14,753 bases of DNA from DASPXY01 sp038227745 (GTDB taxonomy: Bacteria > Planctomycetota > Planctomycetia > Gemmatales > Gemmataceae), in contig JBBRPS010000170.1 in assembly GCA_038227745.1 (NCBI GenBank), positions 1 to 14,753 on the forward strand, read 5' to 3'. The first letter of the stretch is position 1, and each line of letters opens with the position of its first letter. The translations under genes and the position numbers were made by a program. The notes beneath the pieces were generated by a model. It ran no database searches. It worked only from the letters and a program-made list of their open reading frames with translations, and was not told the DNA's origin. Of the stretch, positions 1 to 6,878 are shown piece by piece.

Positions 1-413
1 CTCGCCGCCTACTGGGCCGCGAGAACTGACACCGATTTTTCAGTTGCCGACCAGGTTCCGCAAGGTAGGGAGAGGACTCTGGGTCCTCGCCGGGAAGGTG
101 GACCCCCCGGTCGAACAGGCCGACGAGTCGGGCACCCAGTGAGGGGCAGTCGCTCGGGGTGGGCCGACCATGCCGCAGGTAGGGGCGCTCGGCCCACTAC
201 CGTCCCTGAAGGCATGTTTCCTTCGATATCCGCTCGACCTGTCAGGCGTGGCCCGACGAGGTCGTTTATCCTCAGCCCGTCTCAACCCGGCGCCCCGCGG
301 CGACGCAGGGCGCTACACAGGCGCTCGGGAGACGCCTCTGTGTTGCCCGCGACAGCCCGCAACTGGCTGGGGTTGCTGGCGCGGGGTTTCTGGTCCTTTT
401 GGCCGAGGTACTC
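1..413. other. Left-edge stretch without a recognised gene
   Basis: No reading frame here looks like a known protein; the overlapping frames are rich in Arg, Pro and Ser, as expected of non-coding GC-rich DNA. Two adjacent hairpin-forming stretches are visible. CTGGGT at 79-84 pairs with ACCCAG at 134-139, and inside it 86-93 pairs with 120-127 with one mismatch; a small GACC/GGTC stem (101-104 with 109-112) caps it. Then GTGGGCCGA (159-167) pairs perfectly with TCGGCCCAC (189-197). I could not match this to RNase P, tmRNA, 6S RNA or a riboswitch. Confidence 0.4.
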
Positions 414-1064
414 ATGCTCGCTTTCATGGACGAGTCGGGGGATTGCGGTTTGGAGTTCGCCAGGAACTCCTCGTCGCACTTCACCTACGCCCTCGTCCAG
501 TTCTCCGACCGCGAGCAGGCAGTTGCGTGCCGCGAGGCCATCCAGACCCTGCGCAAGGAACTTGGCTTGAAGGACTCCTTCGAGTTCCACTTCACGGAAT
601 GCACCCACAACCAGCGCATCAGGTTCTTTGAGACGATCCTGAAGTTCGCCTTCCAGTTCGGTGCCCGCACCATCGAGAAGGCCAACCTCAAGGGCAAGAA
701 GGGATGGGACAAGAAGACGTTCTTCTTCCAGCGCGCCCTGGACTTGATGCTGGAGGGGGTGATCCGGCCGCACCTCGTCGAGGCAAAACTGTTGATAGAC
801 GGGAGTACCGACCTGAAATTCAACAAGGAGTTGGAGGTCTACGTCCGCCGTCACGTCGGGTTCACTGAAGACGGCAAGAGACGACTGGCGGAGGTCAAGT
901 GCCTGGACTCGAAGAAGCACGACCTGATTCAGTTGGCAGACATGGTGTGCGGAGCCGTCGCTCGGCTCTACCGCCTCGGAAGGCGCGATCCGGCCTGCTA
1001 CTTCGAGATGATCGAGCCGGACCGGGTGTTGAGTGTCGAGGTGTGGTCACCCAAGCCGAAATAA
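414..1064 (+). CDS. DUF3800 domain protein
   Basis: A 216 aa protein of the DUF3800 family, predicted to have an RNase H-like fold; its biochemical role is not settled. The N-terminus carries the family signature FMDESGDCG (residues 4-12, Asp6 and Glu7). Further family-like features are the EFHF segment (57-60), the IDGS segment (128-131) and the C-terminal block with Asp165, Asp170, Gln173 and Asp176 in DSKKHDLIQLADMVCG. These acidic residues are placed as in a metal-binding RNase H-like site. I chose ATG 414 over the upstream in-frame TTG at 399 because GAGG at 405-408 is 5 bases before it and the signature starts right after. The gene stands alone. DUF3800 proteins are often found near mobile or defence genes; the only mobile-looking DNA here is about 1.1 kb to the right. 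Catalytic activity is inference. Confidence 0.85.
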   Translation: MLAFMDESGDCGLEFARNSSSHFTYALVQFSDREQAVACREAIQTLRKELGLKDSFEFHFTECTHNQRIRFFETILKFAFQFGARTIEKANLKGKKGWDKKTFFFQRALDLMLEGVIRPHLVEAKLLIDGSTDLKFNKELEVYVRRHVGFTEDGKRRLAEVKCLDSKKHDLIQLADMVCGAVARLYRLGRRDPACYFEMIEPDRVLSVEVWSPKPK

Positions 1065-1068
1065 AAAA

Positions 1069-1094
1069 CCGCTACCCCCTCGGGGGGGTAGCGG
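1069..1094 (-). terminator. Strong hairpin with minus-strand T-tract
   Basis: CCGCTACCCCC (1069-1079) pairs perfectly over 11 bp with GGGGGTAGCGG (1084-1094) around a TCGG loop. A run of six A (1063-1068) lies on its left side, overlapping the DUF3800 stop codon. Read on the minus strand this is a classic intrinsic terminator (stem followed by TTTTTT). On the plus strand no T-run follows, so it would be a weaker terminator or a 3' stabiliser for DUF3800. The nearest minus-strand coding remnant, the HtrA fragment, ends some 575 bp upstream of it in that direction. Confidence 0.7.
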
Positions 1095-1505
1095 CTGAGG
1101 AAGATCGCCGTCGGTCCAGGTCAGGAAGGCCACCTCAGTTGGTGACTCTTGTCGCGTGTCCCGGCAATTAAATCCGGGGTTGCTATCCTGGCCCAAGAAG
1201 GTCGTAGGTGTGCGGTTCGCCCAAACCCGCTTCCCTCCGTTGCCTTCGAGTGCCGGTTTCTTCCCTAACTGTATTATCGCCGGCCTACCCGCAGAAGTCA
1301 AACTTAAATCAGGCGACCCGGGCGTGCCGAGCGCGGCAAGATTTCCGGGAGCAGTTAAGTCGTTGTCACAGAAGGCGTTTTGTCGCTGGACTGCCGGCCC
1401 GTCCCCCCACCTCTCCGACCCAGTGGATATGGCTCGCCAGGCCAGGGATTGGCCAACCGATAATCTGACGCCGGCACGCCATTGATGCAAGAAGGCCCTC
1501 AATTC
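1095..1505. other. Intergenic stretch, nothing recognised
   Basis: About 410 bases between the hairpin after DUF3800 and the first repeat copy. GC content is lower than in the coding parts. Open frames on both strands give no recognisable motif, no domain and no convincing ribosome binding site. I see no tRNA or other RNA gene. It could be a decayed gene, but no frame gives enough residual similarity to name one. Confidence 0.5.
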
Positions 1506-1645
1506 CTTGAGGTTTTGAGCATCGGCCTTTCCGTGGTCGCAAACCGGCGGACGAAAGCCGCCCGCGTCGAGCAGCAGAAAACGCGACGGTTGGTGGCAGT
1601 TGCCATTGTGAAGCGCCCGCCGAGGGCTGTCCACGGGAGTTTGCG
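1506..1645 (+). repeat. Diverged ~140 bp repeat, copy 1
   Basis: This block aligns by eye along its length with 2294-2435 in the same orientation. The best preserved parts are the GGCGGACGAAA / CCGCCCGCGT core, a shared CGACGG, TTGC.ATTG, and CTGTCCACGGGAGTT near the right end. The core can form a hairpin (GGCGG 1546-1550 with CCGCC 1558-1562) that is also possible in copy 2 with a longer stem. Small gaps and many substitutions separate the copies. It lies just beyond the 3' end of the HtrA fragment. No frame through it looks coding. Confidence 0.65.
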
Positions 1646-1669
1646 ACCAGCGTCGTATCGTTCGCGGAG

Positions 1670-2140
<471 letters not shown>

Positions 2141-2184
2141 CCCGGGCAGGACGCGCAGGGGGCTCTCAAGCCCGCGGGGCATTA

Positions 2185-2295
2185 GAGCGAGCGGACCGGA
2201 CTCGGAGGGTAGGCAGTGCCCACCACTCAAACGCCTGAAACGGAACAGGTCCCGGTGGGCAGTGCCCACCCTACAGGGGTGTTGTCCGCTCGCTC
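2185..2295. mobile_element. 111 bp MITE-like element with TTA target duplication
   Basis: The ends are perfect 12 bp inverted repeats: GAGCGAGCGGAC (2185-2196) and GTCCGCTCGCTC (2284-2295). They are flanked by direct TTA copies (2182-2184 and 2296-2298). Inside, TGCCCACC (2217-2224) pairs with GGTGGGCA (2254-2261) and GTAGG (2209-2213) with CCTAC (2270-2274), so the whole element can fold into a long hairpin. It has no coding capacity. A 3 bp TNA duplication and ends starting GAG fit some IS5-group elements, so it may be mobilised by such a transposase in trans; that assignment is inference. It lies immediately upstream of the surviving HtrA fragment and next to repeat copy 2. Confidence 0.75.
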
Positions 2296-2435
2296 TTAAG
2301 GGTTTTTGAACATCGTCATTATCCTTAACAGGACCCCGGGCGGACGAAACCCGCCCGCGTGAAGTATCATAACAAGCGACGGCCCGTTGCACTTGCTATT
2401 GGCGCCCGCGGAGGCCTGTCCACGGGAGTTGCGGG
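2294..2435 (+). repeat. Diverged ~140 bp repeat, copy 2
   Basis: Second copy of the block at 1506-1645, same orientation. The core hairpin here has a 6 bp stem (GGGCGG 2338-2343 with CCGCCC 2351-2356) around ACGAAAC. The right end carries the same CTGTCCACGGGAGTT string (2416-2430). Its left edge coincides with the right target duplication of the MITE, and its right edge is about 50 bases before the start of the 71 aa gene. The two copies bracket the HtrA fragment plus MITE. Confidence 0.65.
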
Positions 2436-2482
2436 ACGCTTGTTCTCGCTTCTCCCTTCACGGCGCGAATGGGAGTTAGCCG

Positions 2483-2698
2483 ATGTCTCTTGCCGAACTC
2501 ATGCCGCATCTGCAGTCGCTCCTCCGTGAGGAGAAGCTGCGCGCGATCCAGTTCCTCGCCGATAACCTGGCGCGTGAGGAGCAAGCCCCTCCCCTGCAAA
2601 GCGGCAAGGAATATCCTTTGCCGTGGTCGCCCTGGGATGCCTACGAGGCAGCGGCGACGCTCATGCAGGTCCTTGAAGCAGCGAAGGGGAAGCAATGA
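2483..2698 (+). CDS. Small helical protein, possible antitoxin-like partner
   Basis: A 71 aa protein starting at ATG 2483, with GGGAG (2471-2475) seven bases upstream. The first half is a probable amphipathic helix rich in Leu, Arg and Glu (residues 2-33: SLAEL..HLQSLLREEK...FLADNLAREE). A short loop with YPLPWSPWDAYEAAATLMQVLE (44-65) makes a second helix. I know similar-looking small proteins in planctomycetes and cyanobacteria, but no function. Its stop overlaps the start of the next gene by four bases (ATGA at 2695-2698), so the two are translated together. The layout, a small charged protein ahead of a putative enzyme, resembles antitoxin or chaperone partners; that is inference only. 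No DNA-binding motif is evident. Confidence 0.75.
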   Translation: MSLAELMPHLQSLLREEKLRAIQFLADNLAREEQAPPLQSGKEYPLPWSPWDAYEAAATLMQVLEAAKGKQ

Positions 2699-3111
2699 CC
2701 GTCCAGCCGGAACAGTATCCTTTCATCGCAAGGGATCCGTCGCTGGGCCCCCTGGCGCTGATGCCTTACCTGCCCCTCACTCTCAGCCTGGACACCCAGG
2801 CCGTGGCTGTGCTGGGGTTACTCGACACCGCGGCGGTCATCAACGTCTTGCCCTACCAGACGGGCGTTCAGCTCGGGGCCGTCTGGGAACAACAGACGAC
2901 CACCCTGCGACTGACCGGCAACCGCGCCCGTCACGAGGCGAGAGCTCTCCTGGTTTCGGGAGTCGTCGGCAAGTTCCCCCCGGTCCTCCTGGCGTTCGCC
3001 TGGGCGAACACGGATGATGTCCCTCTGCTCCTCGGCCAGGTGAACTTCTTCGCGGAATTCGATGTCTGCCTGTACCGCTCTAGGGCATTATTCGAGATCC
3101 GGCCCAAATAG
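2695..3111 (+). CDS. Retropepsin-like putative aspartyl protease
   Basis: A 138 aa protein resembling bacterial single-domain retropepsin-like proteins. The key segment is AVLGLLDTAAVINVLPYQ (residues 38-55), which matches the family pattern of a beta strand, Asp-Thr-Gly-Ala, then a helix beginning ..PYQ.G..LG. Here the Gly after Asp44-Thr45 is Ala, a departure from the DTG/DSG motif. Near the C-terminus LLLGQVNFFAEFDVCLY (113-129) matches the family's LLG..FF..F.V block. Retropepsins work as homodimers with one Asp per subunit, so one domain of this length is as expected. It has no signal peptide and is likely cytoplasmic. It is coupled by a 4 bp overlap to the 71 aa protein, which may be its regulator or substrate. 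Family call fairly sure; activity uncertain because of the Gly to Ala change. Confidence 0.7.
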   Translation: MTVQPEQYPFIARDPSLGPLALMPYLPLTLSLDTQAVAVLGLLDTAAVINVLPYQTGVQLGAVWEQQTTTLRLTGNRARHEARALLVSGVVGKFPPVLLAFAWANTDDVPLLLGQVNFFAEFDVCLYRSRALFEIRPK

Positions 3112-3162
3112 CCGGTCAAACAGCCTCCTCCAGGACGCTCACCACTTGCGTGTTCTGCGCGG

Positions 3163-3191
3163 TTGCATTTCGCCGGGCAGCCCCCGATAAT
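3163..3191 (+). promoter_or_regulatory. Sigma70-type promoter upstream of the chimeric ORF
   Basis: TTGCAT (3163-3168) and GATAAT (3186-3191) are separated by exactly 17 bases and match five of six positions each of the -35 and -10 consensus. Transcription would start near 3198, giving a leader of about 50 bases before ATG 3248, with GGAG at 3234-3237 as ribosome binding site. It probably belonged to the truncated beta-propeller gene. As no terminator is visible before tssG, it may now transcribe the T6SS genes. Confidence 0.6.
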
Positions 3192-3247
3192 GCTAATTCG
3201 GCGCGCGGGCCGTCCGCGCGGCCCGTTTTCCGTGGAGAGAATGACTC

Positions 3248-3394
3248 ATGACCCGCCGCTACGCTCGCCTCCTCCTCGCCGCCGCCCTCACCGCCCTCCT
3301 GCCTTCCGCCCTCCGGGCCAACTCCTCCAACAGCCTCCTCGACATCTCCCCCGACGGCAAGCTCCTGCTCGCCGCCAACGCGGACAACGCCTCG
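3248..3394 (+). pseudogene. Beta-propeller (YVTN/WD40-type) protein, N-terminal fragment
   Basis: The frame opens with a typical Sec signal peptide: MTRRYARLL, then an Ala/Leu-rich core and an Ala-Leu-Arg-Ala cleavage region near residue 24. The first strand pattern of a surface beta-propeller follows, SLLDISPDGKLLLAANADNAS (residues 29-49). That is the usual start of secreted planctomycete YVTN/WD40 repeat proteins, which run to hundreds of residues. Here similarity stops at about residue 49, and the frame continues straight into a helicase motif before stopping at 3518-3520. Promoter and ribosome binding site are intact, so a short chimeric secreted peptide could still be made. Function of the original gene is unknown. 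Confidence 0.65.
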
Positions 3395-3938
3395 GTCATG
3401 GTGGCGACCGAGGCGGCGGGCGAGGGCATCGGAATTGGGCAGCAAGGAGAAGTACGTCCGCAAGTCGCTGCCGTTCCTCATCGGCGAGTCGAACAAGAAG
3501 ATCGGCAGGTACGACGCTGACCTGCGCCAGATCAAGGACAAGAACGACCCGAAGCGGCTGTCGATCCAGGGCAACCGGGCGAAAGAAGAGGCACGGCGCA
3601 ACGAGTTGTCCCAGCGCCTCAAGGATCGCCTGGCCGAGATCGAGCAGGAAAACCAGCGGTCGGAGAAACCGCCCGAATTGCTGGGAGTCGCCGTTATCCT
3701 CCCGCCGGCCGCCGCGGTCATCGCCGCCGTGGGACCGGCCATGCACAGCGACCCGGAAGTGGAGGCCATCGCCGTCGAGCTCGTCAAGCCGCACGAGATC
3801 GGCCAGGGCCGCAAGCCGGTGTCGGTCGAGGAGGAGAACGGCGGCTGGGACATCACGTCGCTGCTGGACGCCGCCGTCAACTCGTTCCGCCAGCTCGTCG
3901 CCCGGACCAGGCACGGAGAAGGGATCCTGAAGAAATGA
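3395..3938 (+). pseudogene. SNF2/DUF3883-type helicase, internal and C-terminal fragments
   Basis: Two pieces of a large superfamily 2 helicase remain. In the propeller frame VMVATEAAGEGI (3395-3430) is the helicase motif V region, normally followed by N-L-Q. After a frame change, from about 3438 to 3938, comes the C-terminal part: a charged coiled-coil-like stretch (KEKYVRKSL.. to ..EIEQENQRSEKPPE), then LLGVAVILP, and a DUF3883-like block (DPEVEAIAVELVKPHEIGQGR, then VSVEEENGGWDITS). The DUF3883 end, usually with an EVKGR-type strand, is missing or scrambled. The walker motifs and most of the ATPase are absent, so no helicase activity is possible. The last codons overlap the tssG start (ATGA, 3935-3938), so translation of this remnant could couple to tssG. 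A weak TTG with GAGGG upstream at 3435 could start it. Confidence 0.7.
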
Positions 3939-5149
3939 CCGCCGCACGCCGCGGAGCAGCAGCTCCTGTAACCCCGCCCCTGGAGAACGCCTCCCCTGCC
4001 GGGCAACCGCCGGCGCCCCAGGGCACCGTCGAGGAGCGCCTGTTCGCCGAGCCGTTCGCCTTCGACTTCTTCCAGGCGGTGCGGCTGCTGGAGAAGCTGC
4101 GGCCCGAGGCCCAAGCGCTCGGCCGGGGCGGACCGCCGGACGCCGAGGTGGTCCGCCTGCGCGCCTTCCCGTCGCTGGACTTCCCGGCCAGCGCGATCCA
4201 GCGCCTGCAGCGGCCCGGCGAGGCGCCGCCGCTGCCGGTCATGGACGTGACGTTCTTCGGCCTGACGGGGCCGAGCGGCGTGCTGCCGCGGCACTACACC
4301 GAGTTGCTGCTGCGGCTGCAGCGCGACGCGCGCGGCCCGGAGCGCACCGCCCTGCGCGACTGGCTCGACCTGTTCAACCACCGCCTCCTGTCGCTGTTCT
4401 ACCGGGCGTGGGAGAAGTACCGCTTCTACATCGCCTACGAGCGCGGCGAGTACGACCGGCGCGAGCCGGACCCGTTCACGCGCGCCCTGTTCAGCCTGAT
4501 CGGCCTGGGGATGCCGCCGCTGCGGAATCGGCTGCGCGTGTCGGCGGCGGACCTGGAGGCGGGCCGGCCGCGCGAGCGCGTGCTGGCGCGCACCGACGAC
4601 CTGGCGCTGCTGCGCTATGGCGGCTTCTTCGCGCACCGGCCGCGCTGCGCCGTGTCGCTGGAGGCGCTGCTGCGCAGTTACCTCGGGCTGCCCGTCCGGG
4701 TACAACAGTTCCAGGGCCAGTGGCTGCGGCTGGAGGCGGACAGCCAGTCGGCGCTCGGCGGCGCGCGGCCGGTGGCGGCGATGGGCGTCAACACGGTGGT
4801 CGGCGAGCGCGTCTGGGACGTGCAGGCGAAGATCCGCATCCGCCTGGGGCCGCTGCCCTACGCGCGCTTCCTGGAGCTCCTGCCGGACACGACCCCGGTG
4901 CCGCAGCGCAAGCTGATCTTCCTGGTCGCGCAGCTGGTGCGGCTGTACGTCGGCCTGGAGGTGGACGTGGACATCCAGCTGGTGCTGCAGGCGGACGAGG
5001 TGCCGGCGACGAAGCTGGGCAGGCCGGCGGCGGGCCCGGGGTCGCGGCTGGGGTGGAACACGTGGTCGCGCAGCCGGCCGCTGCGCCGCGACGCCGACGA
5101 CGCTGTGTTTCAGGTGGCGGAGGGGGTCTGGGTACACGTGCCGCAGTGA
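3935..5149 (+). CDS. tssG: Type VI secretion baseplate protein TssG
   Basis: A 404 aa member of the TssG family (COG3520), a structural wedge component of the T6SS baseplate, normally bound to two TssF copies and contacting TssK. After a Pro/Ala-rich N-terminal tail (residues 1-32) comes the family hallmark LFAEPFAFDFFQAVRLLEKL (36-55). Then follow VTFFGLTGPSGVLPRHYTELLL (105-126) and DWLDLFNHRLLSLFYRAWEKYR (142-163), all strongly conserved in TssG. Length is near the upper end of the usual range. ATG 3935 is the only ATG before the conserved region. The gene begins inside the stop of a helicase remnant, where tssF would often be expected; no tssF is present in the window. A GGAAAAA-repeat inverted repeat follows the stop codon directly. 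Family assignment is firm. Confidence 0.93.
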   Translation: MTAARRGAAAPVTPPLENASPAGQPPAPQGTVEERLFAEPFAFDFFQAVRLLEKLRPEAQALGRGGPPDAEVVRLRAFPSLDFPASAIQRLQRPGEAPPLPVMDVTFFGLTGPSGVLPRHYTELLLRLQRDARGPERTALRDWLDLFNHRLLSLFYRAWEKYRFYIAYERGEYDRREPDPFTRALFSLIGLGMPPLRNRLRVSAADLEAGRPRERVLARTDDLALLRYGGFFAHRPRCAVSLEALLRSYLGLPVRVQQFQGQWLRLEADSQSALGGARPVAAMGVNTVVGERVWDVQAKIRIRLGPLPYARFLELLPDTTPVPQRKLIFLVAQLVRLYVGLEVDVDIQLVLQADEVPATKLGRPAAGPGSRLGWNTWSRSRPLRRDADDAVFQVAEGVWVHVPQ

Positions 5150-5250
5150 AGGAAAAAGGAAAAAGGAAAAAGGGAGAGCGGCCTGCCGTACCCTCCGGAC
5201 TCGCCCTCCGCCTGTGTTCCTTTTTCCTTTTTCCTTTTTCCTTTTTCCTT
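5149..5250. repeat. Long purine/pyrimidine inverted repeat between tssG and tssK
   Basis: Three tandem GGAAAAA units plus GG (5151-5173) face four tandem CCTTTTT units (5219-5248), giving perfect complementary arms of at least 23 bp around a GC-rich loop of about 45 bases. The left arm starts at the tssG stop codon and the right arm ends nine bases before the tssK start, beside the GGTGA ribosome binding site. The 7 bp unit number differs between arms (3 and 4), which points to slippage. It may fold in the mRNA as a stabiliser, attenuator or processing site. Confidence 0.85.
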
Positions 5251-5259
5251 GGTGAAGCC

Positions 5260-6714
5260 ATGACGGACAGAGTGGTTCACTGGTACGAGGGCATGTTCCT
5301 CCTGCCGCACATGATGCAGCTCACGGAGCGCTACGGGCTGCGGCAGCTGTACCAGAGCCACAAGTGGGACCTGTACCACGACTGGGGCCTGCGCGGCCTG
5401 GAGCTCGACGGCGCCGCGCTGGCCAACTACCGCTTCGCCGTCCGCGCGCTGCGGGCGCGCCTCAAGGACGGCACCCTGGTGTGCGTCCCCGACGACGGCA
5501 GCCTCACCGCCCTCGACCTCAAGCCGGCCTTCCAGGAGTCCGACAGCCTGACCGTCTACCTCGCCGTGCCGCGTCTCGACCTCACCCGCGCCAACGTCCG
5601 CGACCCGCAGGCCGACGGCCACCCCGCCACGGGCCGCGAAGCCGCCCTGACGCGCTACCTGATCGAGACCGAGGAGATCGAGGACGAGAACGTCAGCGAC
5701 AACCCGCAGCCGGTGCCGGTGCGCCTGCTCAGCTTCCGCCTGCTGCTCTCGACGGAGGACCACGGCGGCTACGAGGTGCTGCCCCTCGCCCGGGTCGCGA
5801 AGCCGGCCGGCGACGGCGTGCCGCCGCAACTCGACCGCACCTACATCCCGCCGCTGCTGGCCTGCGACGCCTGGCCGGTGCTGGCCGCCGACATCCTCCA
5901 GGCCGTCTACCACCGCCTCGGCAAGAAGATCGACCTGCGGGCCGGCCAGGTGGTGTCGCGCGGCATCACCTTCGATAGTCGCTCGCAGGAGGACCCGTTG
6001 ATCTTCACCCAGCTCCGCATCCTCAACGAGGCCTACGCCCTGTTCGGCACCCTCGCGTTCGCGGACGGCATCCACCCGCTGCCGGCGTACCTGGAGCTGT
6101 GCCGGCTGGTCGGGCAGCTCGCCATCTTCAGCGCCGGGCGCAAGACGCCCGAGCTGCCGCGCTATGACCACGACGACCTGGGCGGCTGCTTCTACCGCGT
6201 CAAGCAGTACCTCGACGACCTGCTCCAGGAAGTGGAGGAACTGAGCTACAAGGAGCGGCCGTTCGAGGGCCAGGGGCTGCGCATGCAGGTGAGCCTCGAG
6301 CCGCAGTGGCTGGAGCCGGCGTGGGAGATGTTCGTCGGCGTGGACAGCCCCCTGGACCCGGAACAGTGCGTCCAGCTGCTGACCTGGGCGGGCGAGCTCG
6401 ACATGAAGATCGGCAGCGCCCAGCGCGTGGACGACATCTTCGAGCTGGGGGCCGCCGGGTTGAAGTTCAGCCACACGGAGCGGCCGCCGCGCGCCCTGCC
6501 GGTCCGGCCGGGGCTCATCTACTTCCAGGTCAGCCGCGAGTCGCAGCAGCAGGAGTGGAAGAACGTCCAGAAGTCCTTGACGCTGGCCATCCGGTTGAAC
6601 CAGAACGGCATCGTTGGTAACATCCAGGGGCAACGGGTCCTGACGATCCGGAGCGGCGGGGTGCGGACGACCACGATGCGGTTCACCCTCTACCTGGTGC
6701 CGCGCGAGGGCTAA
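5260..6714 (+). CDS. tssK: Type VI secretion baseplate adaptor TssK
   Basis: A 484 aa protein of the TssK family (COG3522), which as trimers links the T6SS baseplate wedges to the TssL/TssM membrane complex. The N-terminus VVHWYEGMFLLPHMMQ (residues 5-20) is the family signature (W.eGmfl.PHh.Q). The middle and C-terminal parts (VPVRLLSFRLLL, YIPPLLACDAW, YFQVSRESQQQEWKNV, FTLYLVP at the end) fit the shell, helical and C-terminal head domains. Length is normal for the family, which is about 440-480. The open frame runs far upstream in a different frame from tssG, but ATG 5260 is right: the signature follows at once and GGTGA (5251-5255) precedes it. It lies between two large hairpin repeats, 110 bp after tssG and 164 bp before tssL. 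Confidence 0.95.
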   Translation: MTDRVVHWYEGMFLLPHMMQLTERYGLRQLYQSHKWDLYHDWGLRGLELDGAALANYRFAVRALRARLKDGTLVCVPDDGSLTALDLKPAFQESDSLTVYLAVPRLDLTRANVRDPQADGHPATGREAALTRYLIETEEIEDENVSDNPQPVPVRLLSFRLLLSTEDHGGYEVLPLARVAKPAGDGVPPQLDRTYIPPLLACDAWPVLAADILQAVYHRLGKKIDLRAGQVVSRGITFDSRSQEDPLIFTQLRILNEAYALFGTLAFADGIHPLPAYLELCRLVGQLAIFSAGRKTPELPRYDHDDLGGCFYRVKQYLDDLLQEVEELSYKERPFEGQGLRMQVSLEPQWLEPAWEMFVGVDSPLDPEQCVQLLTWAGELDMKIGSAQRVDDIFELGAAGLKFSHTERPPRALPVRPGLIYFQVSRESQQQEWKNVQKSLTLAIRLNQNGIVGNIQGQRVLTIRSGGVRTTTMRFTLYLVPREG

Positions 6715-6725
6715 ACAAGGAGAAA

Positions 6726-6868
6726 GGAAACCACGAAAGACACGAAAAACACGAAAAAGGCAGAAAGGCAGAAAGAGAAACAAAGAGGAGAGTCAAGGCA
6801 TCACTCGCCTACCCCCTTCTCTCTCCTTCTTTTCTTTTTTCGTGTTTTTCGTGTATTTCGTGGTTTCC
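6726..6868. repeat. Long CACGAA-type inverted repeat between tssK and tssL
   Basis: The left arm 6726-6758 (GGAAACCACGAAAGACACG... then ACACGAAAAA) pairs with the right arm 6835-6868 over about 33 bp with one mismatch. Purine-rich left and pyrimidine-rich right inner stretches can extend the pairing. The loop is about 75 bases. The right arm is repeated almost exactly at 10122-10157, so this is a dispersed repeat family. It begins 11 bases after the tssK stop and ends 10 bases before the tssL start, leaving tssL with no visible Shine-Dalgarno sequence. Confidence 0.88.
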
Positions 6869-6878
6869 CCTGATTGGC

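Noticed and set aside
1..200. RNase P RNA, tmRNA or cobalamin riboswitch at the left edge
   Set aside because: The hairpins are real, but none of the universally conserved sequence boxes of those RNAs is present.
1047..1634. 195-codon minus-strand open frame between DUF3800 and the HtrA fragment
   Set aside because: It passes through the terminator hairpin and into repeat copy 1, shows no domain and has no plausible ribosome binding site.
3116..5137. Very long minus-strand open frame opposite the helicase remnant and tssG
   Set aside because: It is the complement of tssG in GC-rich DNA; the product is a low-complexity Arg/Gln/Ala-rich string without domains, while the plus strand encodes recognisable TssG.
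5149..5250. Tandem GGAAAAA / CCTTTTT units as a CRISPR or satellite array
   Set aside because: Units are 7 bp without spacers; this is an inverted repeat with slippage, not a CRISPR array.
4408..5259. Upstream extension of the tssK frame
   Set aside because: It overlaps tssG in another frame, reads as Arg/Ala/Gly low complexity, and the TssK signature begins only after ATG 5260.
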